DNA of 64,000 nt, from the NCBI RefSeq assembly GCF_000152905.1, contig NZ_AAMY01000004.1, forward strand, positions 161,184 to 225,183, read 5' to 3'. The position numbers and the translations under genes are program-made. Origin of the DNA: Nitrobacter sp. Nb-311A. GTDB lineage: Bacteria > Pseudomonadota > Alphaproteobacteria > Rhizobiales > Xanthobacteraceae. Each line of letters opens with the position of its first letter. Position 1 is the stretch's first letter. The notes under the pieces were generated by a model, which was not told where the DNA came from, ran no database searches, and saw nothing but the letters and a program-made list of their open reading frames with translations. Shown piece by piece: positions 47,758-55,902 of this stretch.

Positions 47758-48932
47758 ACCTGCAACACTTACGCAATTACCTGGATGGCCGCACCGAACC
47801 AGTGTGCGCCTACCTCTACGATCTGGCGCATTTGCGCCGGCGCGCCGACACGCTGCGCCGTTGCCTGCCTGCGCAGTGCAAGCTGTTCTACGCCATCAAG
47901 GCTAATAGCGACGCGCCGATCCTGCGAGCGCTGTTGCATCGTACCGACGGCTTTGAAGTGGCATCACTGGGGGAAATCCAGGCCGTGCGCGGGATCAACG
48001 ATGCGGTGCCGGTTGTGTTCGGCGGCCCTGGCAAGACCGATGCCGAGCTTGAAGGCGCCCTTGATCAGGGTGTCCTGCTGATCCATGTCGAAAGCGAGCA
48101 TCAGTTGCGGCGCCTGGACTGGATCGCGCGCCGCCGCAATCAGCGGGCGGATATCCTGCTGCGGGTCAATCCGGCGTCCGTGCCGCAGCAAGCCACACTG
48201 CGCATGGGAGGACAGGCGACCCAGTTCGGCATCGAAGAGGCGCAGATACCTGCCTTGATCGAACTGGCGCTCGGCCTGCCCGGCGTGCGTCTGAGGGGTC
48301 TGCATATCCATTCCATCTCCAACAATCTGGACGCACAAACACATCTCGCCCTGCTCGAACATTACTTCGATCTGACGAGCACTTGGCAGCGGCGCTATCA
48401 ACTGGAATTCGATTGGCTCAACGCCGGCGGCGGCATCGGCATCAACTATGCCAACCCGCAGGCCTCATTCGATTGGGAAGGTTTTTGCGCCGGCCTGGCG
48501 GCGTTGATCGCCGCGCGCCAGCCGCGCTTCCAGCTCGTCTTCGAATGCGGACGATTTCTGACCGCGGACTGCGGTTATTACCTTGCCGACGTCACCGACC
48601 TCAAGCACACTCATGGCAAGCACTTCGCGATACTGCGCGGCGGATCTCACCATTTTCGGCTGCCGGCATCATGGCAGCACAATCATCCTTTCGTGGTGCT
48701 GCCGCGCGAAGCCTGGCCATACCCGTTCTCGCGCCCGGCCGTGCATGAGACTCCGGTGACCTTGTGCGGCGAACTATGCACGCCGAAAGACACGCTTGCC
48801 TGCGACGTCCGGGTCGAGCGCCTGCGCGCGGGCGACTGCATCGCCTTCCTGCTGGCGGGCGCCTATGGCTGGCACATTTCACATCATGACTTTTTAAGTC
48901 ATCCGCATCCGGAACGGGTTTATCTGGATTAG
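47754..48932 (+). CDS. sbnH: PLP-dependent decarboxylase, SbnH-like
   Basis: 392 residues of the fold type III (alanine racemase/diaminopimelate decarboxylase) family. Lys49 in FYAIKANSD is the PLP lysine. RGLHIHSISNN holds the His that stacks on PLP, NAGGGIGINYA is the glycine-rich phosphate loop, and VTLCGELCTPKDTLACDV has the catalytic Cys near residue 340. SbnH decarboxylates citryl-diaminopropionate to citryl-ethylenediamine. Start overlaps the sbnG stop (ATGA). Confidence 0.9.
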   Translation: MNLQHLRNYLDGRTEPVCAYLYDLAHLRRRADTLRRCLPAQCKLFYAIKANSDAPILRALLHRTDGFEVASLGEIQAVRGINDAVPVVFGGPGKTDAELEGALDQGVLLIHVESEHQLRRLDWIARRRNQRADILLRVNPASVPQQATLRMGGQATQFGIEEAQIPALIELALGLPGVRLRGLHIHSISNNLDAQTHLALLEHYFDLTSTWQRRYQLEFDWLNAGGGIGINYANPQASFDWEGFCAGLAALIAARQPRFQLVFECGRFLTADCGYYLADVTDLKHTHGKHFAILRGGSHHFRLPASWQHNHPFVVLPREAWPYPFSRPAVHETPVTLCGELCTPKDTLACDVRVERLRAGDCIAFLLAGAYGWHISHHDFLSHPHPERVYLD

Positions 48933-48945
48933 GAAGGAGCCAGCC

Positions 48946-49335
48946 GTGCTCTGTGCGCTGCCCGTTCACTTCGTTCGTTCCGACGCGATCCTGCCGAACG
49001 AGTGCCACTATCCGGAACATGCCGCAAGCCTGGCGGAAACGCTCCGGCGCGAGCAACTCTGGCGCATCCCGATTGTGCTGGAATGCAACAGCTTAGCTGT
49101 CATGGATGGTCATCATCGGTTGCAAGCCGCATTGCAACTCAAGCTGGCCTATGTGCCTTGCCTGTTGCTTGGCTACGGCGACGTGGAGGTGATCGCCACG
49201 CGAGAGGGTTACCTCGTCACGCCGCAAGAGATCGTGCGCCGCGCCAGGGCGCAGGATCTCTACCCGCCGAAAACCACGCGCCATCGGTTTCCATCGGCAC
49301 TGCCAACGTGCAATGTTTCGGTATGTTTGCTGTGA
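48946..49335 (+). CDS. ParB/sulfiredoxin-superfamily protein, short SbnI-like
   Basis: 129 residues from a GTG start with AGGAAGGAG seven bases upstream. The motif MDGHHRLQAALQL is the nucleotide-binding signature of ParB-like serine kinases, and the segment RREQLWRIPIVL is typical of the fold. In S. aureus SbnI (254 residues) makes O-phosphoserine for SbnA and also senses heme. This protein keeps only the N-terminal catalytic-type half, so it could be the serine kinase without the regulatory part. I give no symbol because of the size difference. Confidence 0.72.
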   Translation: MLCALPVHFVRSDAILPNECHYPEHAASLAETLRREQLWRIPIVLECNSLAVMDGHHRLQAALQLKLAYVPCLLLGYGDVEVIATREGYLVTPQEIVRRARAQDLYPPKTTRHRFPSALPTCNVSVCLL

Positions 49336-49387
49336 AGAACCTCCAATCGCGGCCAGTGTGATAGCCGGATGGAAAACCCTCTTAGCT

Positions 49388-49405
49388 AGCGCTTTCCGAA
49401 GCGCT
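49388..49405. terminator. Hairpin between convergent siderophore operon and PepSY gene
   Basis: AGCGCTT (49388-49394) and AAGCGCT (49399-49405) form a 7-bp stem with a TCCG loop between the stop codons of the two convergent units. It is a plausible shared terminator, though no long T tract follows. Confidence 0.5.
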
Positions 49406-49416
49406 GATTGGCTATT

Positions 49417-50586
49417 CTAGACAATTGCGCATGTTCGGTTCTTTGCCGCGCGCCTCCACCGCCAAATCTGAAAGCTTGTGACGAAGAGAATGAGCGGCAC
49501 GAAGCCAGTAGCAAAGATTAGAAGGCGGCCGAGCAAGCCGAAGGTCGATCCGTTATGCAACCAGAGCTGTCCGGTCATATAGCGGTCGCCCGGCGATAGC
49601 GAATCAGGCGTGCGGTCGTGAGCGAGTGCGCCCGTCCAGGGATCGAGCCAGACGGCACCACGACTGCGAAGGGCTGGATCGGAGCCCGGCGGGCGCAACA
49701 GGACTCGCCAAGTGTTGCGAGTCTCATTCGGAGGTGACAATTGCGCTAGCTCGTAGCCGGGTTTGGCGGTGCGTGCCGCGAGAACAATCGCATCAGCAGA
49801 CGATCGTGCGGATTCGTTGGGAGGAGGCTTGACGGTCGGTGATGCGTCGAGGTTGGTCGTTGAGACAAAGCCGACCAAAGGGCGGATGACACTTGGAAAT
49901 ACGATACCGATACCCGTAACGGCGATCAGAGCAAGCAACGGTAGACTCCATAAGCCCGCCGTATTGTGCAGATCGCGCATGAGACGTTGCGCGGACATGT
50001 GCCGACGGATCGAGACGGAGCGCCAGAACCGGACTCGTTCCCGCCACCATAGATACAGGCCCGAGCAAGCCATCCCAAGCAGCAGGAATCCGATCGCTCC
50101 GACAAGTTCGTGACCCCACCAGTCATAGAGCAGAAGATTATGGTGCATGCGATAGACGGTGAACGCAAAGCAGTTGGTGTAGTCGCGGCGGCCTAACACC
50201 TTCCCATTCGAGGGATCGATCATGGTGGTCCAGAGATTCGGATACTTACCTTTCTCCGTCGCGTGGGAGTGCATCACGACCCAGACCGGCCAGGTCCGGT
50301 CAGGAGCGATGACCGATCGGATCGGCGCCGGATCGGCGACGGCCGCAATCCGCATAACCTCGGCGGCCTTGAGACGGTGCTGAGGCCCGGCCGGAGTGTA
50401 TAAGCCCGGATTCAAGGCTGCATCGATCTCGCGATAAAAGACAATGAAGCTGCCCGTGAGCCCGATCACCACGAGGAGAATGCCCACGCTCAGGCCAAGC
50501 CAACGATGTAGCCGGACAAGTGCAAGGCGCAGCCTTGTGGAACTCGTGGGAGTCCAGGCTGCTGCTGCCCCCGAACGGTCGTTCAC
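49417..50586 (-). CDS. PepSY-associated transmembrane protein (putative ferric-siderophore reductase)
   Basis: 389 residues with an N-terminal transmembrane helix (LSVGILLVVIGLTGSFIVFY), periplasmic PepSY-like regions, helices near residues 160-180 (GAIGFLLLGMACSGLYLWWR) and 215-235, and a last helix near the C-terminus (LLIFATGFVPLILFVTSFQI). Conserved His residues in HRWLGLS, YRMHHNLL and RDLHNTAG fit heme-binding in the PepSY-TM family. Such proteins accompany TonB-dependent receptors and include enzymes that reduce ferric siderophores. It lies 22 bases after the receptor gene on the same strand, so the two form a pair. Confidence 0.82.
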   Translation of the reverse strand: MNDRSGAAAAWTPTSSTRLRLALVRLHRWLGLSVGILLVVIGLTGSFIVFYREIDAALNPGLYTPAGPQHRLKAAEVMRIAAVADPAPIRSVIAPDRTWPVWVVMHSHATEKGKYPNLWTTMIDPSNGKVLGRRDYTNCFAFTVYRMHHNLLLYDWWGHELVGAIGFLLLGMACSGLYLWWRERVRFWRSVSIRRHMSAQRLMRDLHNTAGLWSLPLLALIAVTGIGIVFPSVIRPLVGFVSTTNLDASPTVKPPPNESARSSADAIVLAARTAKPGYELAQLSPPNETRNTWRVLLRPPGSDPALRSRGAVWLDPWTGALAHDRTPDSLSPGDRYMTGQLWLHNGSTFGLLGRLLIFATGFVPLILFVTSFQIWRWRRAAKNRTCAIV

Positions 50587-50608
50587 AATGTCACTGTCTC
50601 ATGCAGCT

Positions 50609-52900
50609 TCAAAAGTCGATACTCGCCGAGATACGATAAGTGCGCGGTATACCCGGGGTGAGGAAGCCACGTCCTGTCGTTGCCCAGTAGTCTAAGCCGA
50701 AGACGTTTTCGACTGCCGCACGCAAGGTCAGCAACCTACCATCGACTTTGGTGACGTAGCGTGCTCCGATGTCAGCCCGGGTCCAGTCCGGTATCTGCTG
50801 CGTGTTCGCCTGATCGTAAAATTGCCGCGAGGTGTAAATGACCCTCCCGGTCAGGGTCGCCACTCCCGAGGTTCGCCAGAAGGGCAGATCGTATTCGCCA
50901 TAGAGGTTGAACTGAATATCCGGAACGCCAACCGCGGCCCTGCCGTCGAATTGGCCACCAACCGTCTTGGTCTGCACGCCGTCGATGAGGGACACGCCAC
51001 CGAGCAGGCGCAACCCCGGAGTGACCTCACCGAAGGTGTTGAACTCCAATCCGCGATTACGCTGCTCGCCGTCAACCGAGAAGATGTTGGTCGTCGGATT
51101 CGTGAACCCGTTGGGCTGCGTAATCTCAAACGCCGCTAGACTCACGCCCACAGCCCCGAAGTCATACTTAGCGCCGACTTCAATCTGCTTGGCCACAATC
51201 GCAGGAAGGACTTGACCAGCATTGACAGTTCCAACTGGGGCCGTTCCAGCCGACGTTAGGCCCTCGATGTAGTTGCCGTAGAGCGACAGGTTATTGATTG
51301 GCTTTACCACGAGAGCCACAGCAGGAGTGATCGCCTCGTTCTGCGGACGCGAGGTCACCGCACCCGTCGTCCTGTCGAAGTTAGCAACATCGATACCCTG
51401 CCAGCGCCCACCCACGGTGAGTAGCACGCGATCATCGAGGACCGACATCGTATCCGCGATTGCGACGCTTTGATTGATCCGCCGCGAAATAAGTGGCGCA
51501 TTGTGCGACAGGCCCGTCGCGCTGCGCGGAGCTACATAGACCGGGTTATAGAGGTTCGACGTGATCAATGGCCCGACATTGGTATTGGCATTTCCGTTGT
51601 CTTGCCACAGCCCAGTGGCCGAAATTACGGTTGAATGTTTGACTGCTCCGGTAGCGAAACGACCGCGCACTCCAACCTCTCCGGTTTCACGATCGGCATC
51701 TTGTACAGTGAGGGCCGGTTGTGACGTGAACCCGCCCAGTGCGTTCGTGACATTGAGAATTCCACCGAAGAAAGTCTCATCAGATTTGCTGTGACCGTAA
51801 GCTCCGTACAGCGTCCAGAAATCATTGAGGTCATATTCGGCGCGTAGCGCCGCGTATTGATGGTTCGATTTATAGTATTCCCAGGGTTGCTGCTGGTTGA
51901 TCGAGAGTGAGGGCGAATCCGGGATGGGAAAGCCCGGGCTCACTCGGCGTACGCGCGTTGGTGCCTTCAGGTTCTGCTTCTGAAAACCAAGATCGACCGT
52001 GGCCCGGAACCGCTCGCCACGGTAGTCGAGAGCCGCCGCGCCGACACCGAATCCGTCCGTCTGGAAGGCAATCGGCGTCCGGCCATCGCGGTAGGCACCA
52101 TTGAGGCGAACGCCCCATTCCTTGTACTCGCCAAAGCGGCGGCCGAAATCGATGGCCGTCCCGACATTTCCGTTGGACACGAAGCCCGTCGTTAATCGTG
52201 TGATTGGATCGTCGGTGGCACGCTTCGGAATGAGGTTGACTGTGCCGCCGACATTTCCGAACGGCGAAATCCCATACAGCAAGGCGCTTGGACCCTTGAG
52301 GATCTCCACCCGCTCGATAGGCTCCATAGCAGGGCGGCGCGAATCGGAAACCCCGTAAAGGCCGTCGAACGCAAAGTCGCTCGAAAATACCGGGAAGCCG
52401 CGAATCAGAAAACCATCGATTCCGCTATAGCGCGGTGAGTTTGTGCGCACCGAGGGATCGTTGTCGGCGACATCGCTGATGGTGTTGGCCTGCTGGTCGC
52501 GAATAAGCTTGCTGGTGTAACCCGTCGTGTTGAACGGCGTATCGAAGACATTGCGATTGCCTAACATGCCGACACGCGTGGTGGTTCCAACCTGACCGCC
52601 GGCATAGGGAGCCGGCGGCTGACCGATCGTGCCGGTCGAAGGCGTGAGGTACGGCACAGCCGGCGATCTCACCGGAGCGGCAACGCGCGAAGCAACAGTC
52701 GATCTCACCGGAGCGGTCGCGCGACGAGCAACAGTGCGCGGCTTCTTGTTCCTGGCCTTCGGCGCGGTGACCGTCACGGTTGGCAAGGAAGTAGAGGCTC
52801 CTTGTGCGTACGCATCCTCTGCGAATTGATAGGACAATGGGAGGTAACTTACTGCACCGCAACAAACCGCCCAATAGAATTTTTTCGTCAAAGGATTCAT
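50609..52900 (-). CDS. TonB-dependent siderophore receptor
   Basis: About 763 residues from the ATG at 52900, with a signal peptide (MNPLTKKFYWAVCCGAVSYL). It has a TonB-box-like TVTVTAP and a linker with two Ala/Val/Arg repeats. The plug domain follows (GFLIRGFPVFSSDFAFDGLY, then EPIERVEILKGPSALLYGIS), and a beta-barrel ending in YRISASIDF completes it. This architecture and the convergent siderophore operon point to uptake of the ferric form of its product. An ATG or TTG 20-30 bases upstream is an alternative start. Two short direct repeats in the linker (about 52671-52735) are a DNA tandem repeat. Confidence 0.9.
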   Translation of the reverse strand: MNPLTKKFYWAVCCGAVSYLPLSYQFAEDAYAQGASTSLPTVTVTAPKARNKKPRTVARRATAPVRSTVASRVAAPVRSPAVPYLTPSTGTIGQPPAPYAGGQVGTTTRVGMLGNRNVFDTPFNTTGYTSKLIRDQQANTISDVADNDPSVRTNSPRYSGIDGFLIRGFPVFSSDFAFDGLYGVSDSRRPAMEPIERVEILKGPSALLYGISPFGNVGGTVNLIPKRATDDPITRLTTGFVSNGNVGTAIDFGRRFGEYKEWGVRLNGAYRDGRTPIAFQTDGFGVGAAALDYRGERFRATVDLGFQKQNLKAPTRVRRVSPGFPIPDSPSLSINQQQPWEYYKSNHQYAALRAEYDLNDFWTLYGAYGHSKSDETFFGGILNVTNALGGFTSQPALTVQDADRETGEVGVRGRFATGAVKHSTVISATGLWQDNGNANTNVGPLITSNLYNPVYVAPRSATGLSHNAPLISRRINQSVAIADTMSVLDDRVLLTVGGRWQGIDVANFDRTTGAVTSRPQNEAITPAVALVVKPINNLSLYGNYIEGLTSAGTAPVGTVNAGQVLPAIVAKQIEVGAKYDFGAVGVSLAAFEITQPNGFTNPTTNIFSVDGEQRNRGLEFNTFGEVTPGLRLLGGVSLIDGVQTKTVGGQFDGRAAVGVPDIQFNLYGEYDLPFWRTSGVATLTGRVIYTSRQFYDQANTQQIPDWTRADIGARYVTKVDGRLLTLRAAVENVFGLDYWATTGRGFLTPGIPRTYRISASIDF

Positions 52901-52989
52901 CGTCGCCCCAAGTCTGATCATCCACCCCAACCCCCTCTTACAGCATCGTTTCGTGTGACGATAGGATACAAGCCTAGAACCCTTACAAA

Positions 52990-53445
52990 TTAGAGCCGTT
53001 GATGTGGAAATGTGTTCGGTCGCGCATCCGGCACGGAGCCGTGTGCGCGGATGGGATCACACATCGCCTCGTGCGCGTCATCCGGTATACAGACGCTCGT
53101 CAGCTCGCCGGCCCCGATGCAGCTTAGCCAGCATGACCGCATCGCGTCGTCCGTCTTCACCCGATCACCCGCCTTCATCGGAATGAGCGACGGGGCAACC
53201 ACGATGCAGTCGTGTCCGAGTTTGGTAAGCTGGCGCTGGAGACCATAGCCGCAGGGGCCGGCCTCATAGCAGAAGCTCAACTGCGGCTCATTCCTGCCGA
53301 GCCGCTCGGCCAACCTGGCGATATGATCCGGCCGGTTCGGAAAGACGCCGCCGTGCCGCATCTTGCCCCCGCGCTGGCCTTTGGCGATGGCGGCCGAGAC
53401 CGTCGCCTTGTGTGCATCCAGTCTACGTACGTGATAGAGTCATCA
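52990..53445 (-). pseudogene. IS110-family transposase fragment
   Basis: The frame reads LDAHKATVSAAIAKGQRGGK, then HIARLAERLGRNEPQLSFCY and EAGPCGYGLQRQLTKLGHDC, the N-terminal DEDD part of an IS110 transposase. Later segments show frame changes (for example DDAMRSCWLSC in place of DRRDAVMLAKL) and the C-terminal part is missing. It marks the right boundary of the siderophore cargo. Confidence 0.75.
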
Positions 53446-53689
53446 GGCCCGTCCCCCATGCTTGAGGCTCGGCACCGGTCCTTCCGGAGCTTCCCTCGAT
53501 AGGAGCTTGCCGTGGGCGGGCCGCTAGCCCAGCCTAGAACATGGAGTCTAGCGGCGTTGGCTGAAGCGGATGCTAAATCGGCCGCGTACTGGTATCTGTA
53601 GTGGCAATGGTGTTGATTTAGCTTGCCACTCTGAATTGGCCATCAACTGGCTTGATCTACAGGAATTCAGGTTGGGCGCGGGGGCGGGC

Positions 53690-53920
53690 ATGACAAAGGA
53701 GCGGCGGAGGCTCGGTGTTCACCAAGGACAGATCATTCTCGATGGAATATTGATGCGCTGCAAGGTTCGTCATCTGACGGCCACGTCGGCGACGATACAA
53801 ACGCTAGACGCGCCTTCGATTCCAGCAGCGTTTGCATTGCGTATCCCAAGCGCAGATATCGATGCACGTTGTCAGGTCGTTTGGCGTGACGAACGTCGCC
53901 TTGGCGTAACTATCGTCTAA
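53690..53920 (+). CDS. PilZ-like small protein
   Basis: 76 residues beginning MTKERRRLGVHQGQIILDGI, with KVRHLTATSATIQTLDA and CQVVWRDERRLGVTIV. The basic RR start, the central beta segments and the VWRDERRLGV ending resemble short PilZ proteins, which bind cyclic di-GMP through an RxxxR motif. The canonical NDxSxxG is replaced by HLTATSATI, so binding of cyclic di-GMP is uncertain. No ribosome binding site is obvious (GGGCGGGC precedes). Confidence 0.5.
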   Translation: MTKERRRLGVHQGQIILDGILMRCKVRHLTATSATIQTLDAPSIPAAFALRIPSADIDARCQVVWRDERRLGVTIV

Positions 53921-53942
53921 GCGCCGCGCCTCGCCCAGGGTA

Positions 53943-54150
53943 TTGGACCGTATTCTATTGAAGGCCACAACGATTCGTGGATTAGCGTGCACCGTCCTCT
54001 ATCGAAGCCGCAACGCCATCGAGCGCATGTTCTGTCGCCTGAAGGACTGCCGTCGCATCGCCACCAGATATGATGCGTCTCGCAAGCAATTTCGTCGCAG
54101 CCGTCTGCATCGCTGCGGTGGTCAGTTATTGGTTATTATGAGTCGACCCT
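53943..54150 (+). pseudogene. IS5-type transposase C-terminal fragment
   Basis: YRSRNAIERMFCRLKDCRRI followed, after a frameshift, by SNFVAAVCIAAVVSYWLL is the C-terminal catalytic-Glu region of IS5-like transposases. The N-terminal three quarters are absent. Confidence 0.7.
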
Positions 54151-54664
54151 AATTCAGGGCGCCTTGCTGCGTTAGCTCAACGTGACGCCGAGGCGGGTGA
54201 CCTGCCGAAGGCCTGTAGGTGGTAGGTGCCGGAGTCGTTGTTTGACGATCTGGCGAATCTGGTGCTCTGCGCGATCGTAGACCGCGGGCTCGGCAAGGCG
54301 GCAGCGAGCGTTAGAGAATTTTTCGCCTCGGGCGCGGTACTCGTGGATCTTGTGTCGGGTGGAGTGAGCGGAGGCGTTTCCGCGAGCGGCGTGGGCTTCT
54401 GAAAAGTCTCGACTTAATCTGACAATTTGATTTGGATCGGGGGGGCCAGTGAGCCGGCTGGACGAGCGGGAGCGCTCGCACGACGGTGCCTGGTTACCAT
54501 TCCCGTGGTTTCACTGAGCGCATCATTGACGAGTTGCGAGGTTCGCGAGCTGCGTGAACTCGGGTCTTCATCGTTCTGCGCTCCCCCACCGGGATTCGGC
54601 GCGAAAAACTCTAACCAAAAACGATCCAGTTTGGCGAACTCAGACCAAAGTCCTCCAGCTTGCT
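54151..54664. other. Intergenic stretch without a supportable gene
   Basis: Open frames here (for example at about 54230-54403 on the plus strand) are short and GC-driven. They do not resemble known families. Confidence 0.4.
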
Positions 54665-54937
54665 TCAAGGACCTGGACGACGAACAGATAATGGCGGCCC
54701 ACATACCCGCTTTTCCGGCGAATAGAGTGCACGCATAAACCCAATTCGAGCGAAGTCCATCCACGGTCCGTATTCAAGCGCGGCGCGTTTGATATCGTCG
54801 TTAATGTCGTTCCACGGTGCGCAAACCCGCTCCGATTCCGATAACTTTAGGATGTAGTCTCGAGCCTCGATTAATGTGGCAATTTCTCCGCCGCCGGGAA
54901 GCGGAATGGGATGACGAAAACGATCTGACCACGGCAT
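54665..54937 (-). CDS. Hypothetical protein of rhizobial MPWSDRF type
   Basis: About 90 residues from the ATG at 54937. It reads MPWSDRFRHPIPLPGGGEIA, then TLIEARDYILKLSESER and GPWMDFARIGFMRALY. This pattern (MPWSDRF-P-I-LP-G, L-DA--YI-KLP, ARIG-M-AL) is frequent among small rhizobial hypothetical proteins. The ending after MRALY (SPEKRVCGPPLSVRRPGP) is unusual and may reflect a truncated 3' end joined to new sequence. Function unknown. Confidence 0.5.
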   Translation of the reverse strand: MPWSDRFRHPIPLPGGGEIATLIEARDYILKLSESERVCAPWNDINDDIKRAALEYGPWMDFARIGFMRALYSPEKRVCGPPLSVRRPGP

Positions 54938-55102
54938 TTCTGGGATCCACGCACCGCTACTCAACTATGATCGGAACAACAGCCAGGTGGGTCACAAACT
55001 TCAGGGTTCAAGCTGAATCCGCATCTGAGCGACGGCCAATAACGAGGTGCCCGCCTATCGCCATAATCCCAAGGCATCAAAGGATGCAAGTCTGGTTTGA
55101 TC

Positions 55103-55396
55103 ATGTGGATGGCACGAGTGTTGAACGGTTGGATTGGGAAGGAAGGAGCTGCCCCGAACGATACAGTGAGCGAGGCGGGATTGATCGCCCTGCTGATCGG
55201 ATACACGATTGCTGAAGTTGAACGGGATCTTATTATTGAGACACTATGCGCGTGCAATGGCAATCGGACGCGGGCAGCAAAGACACTTGCTATTTCGGTT
55301 CGCACCCTGCGCAACAAGATCAATGAATATGAAGCCAAGGGCTTCCATATTCCCACTCCGGTTCACAGCGGATCAGAACTAGTTGGGTGGCGCTAG
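55103..55396 (+). CDS. Orphan Fis-type helix-turn-helix protein
   Basis: 97 residues from the ATG at 55103. The C-terminal half is an HTH_8 (Fis) domain: IAEVERDLIIETLCACNGNR, then TRAAKTLAISVRTLRNKINE YEAKGF, as in the DNA-binding domain of NtrC- or FlbD-type activators. There is no receiver or ATPase domain. The protein may be a small DNA-binding regulator or the detached C-terminus of an activator gene. Confidence 0.6.
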   Translation: MWMARVLNGWIGKEGAAPNDTVSEAGLIALLIGYTIAEVERDLIIETLCACNGNRTRAAKTLAISVRTLRNKINEYEAKGFHIPTPVHSGSELVGWR

Positions 55397-55902
55397 CTAG
55401 CCGCTTACTATCTCTGTCAGTTCTGCCAACCGATTCCAACCTTGGTGAATAGCGGGAGAGTCGACGGCTTTTCTTGATTAAGCAATCGGCCTTCTTCATC
55501 TTTATGGAGGCGTTTTCTGGCTGAGGAGCTCTCTCCCTTTAGCCTCCTGTCGTAAAACGCCCGATCATTCTTAAATCATCTGACGAAGGACAAGCCCGAA
55601 GTCCTCTTCGGAAAGCTCCTCAATCTGTCTCAAGGATGCCGGCAAACAGGTTCAGCGTTTCAGGTCATGCGCCGTTGCTGGCGGAGGGAGAGGATGAGAT
55701 CGGCGAGGCCGACTTTCCTTGACCAAACGGAAACGAGTGGGTTGGGATTTCCAGTCGAATGGGATGCTCACGGAAGGAATACACTTCGTGAGAAGCCTTT
55801 CTCCTTGTTCATTAATGATCTGGAAGAGAATCCCCGCCTGCTCCATGTGCGCACATTCTGACCATCGGTCAAAAGATATCCATTCACTCATTGTGCGCCT
55901 CG
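55397..55902. other. Intergenic stretch; contains the duplicated 86-bp segment
   Basis: No gene is supportable. Positions 55610-55695 repeat 30690-30776 and mark the left edge of the segmental duplication that includes the RTX gene. Downstream of it lie about 200 bases that are absent from the first copy. Confidence 0.5.

Noticed and set aside
54230..54403. Plus-strand frame SLFDDLANLVLCAIVDRG and onward
   Set aside because: No start codon with a ribosome binding site and no family pattern; the region lies among IS remnants.
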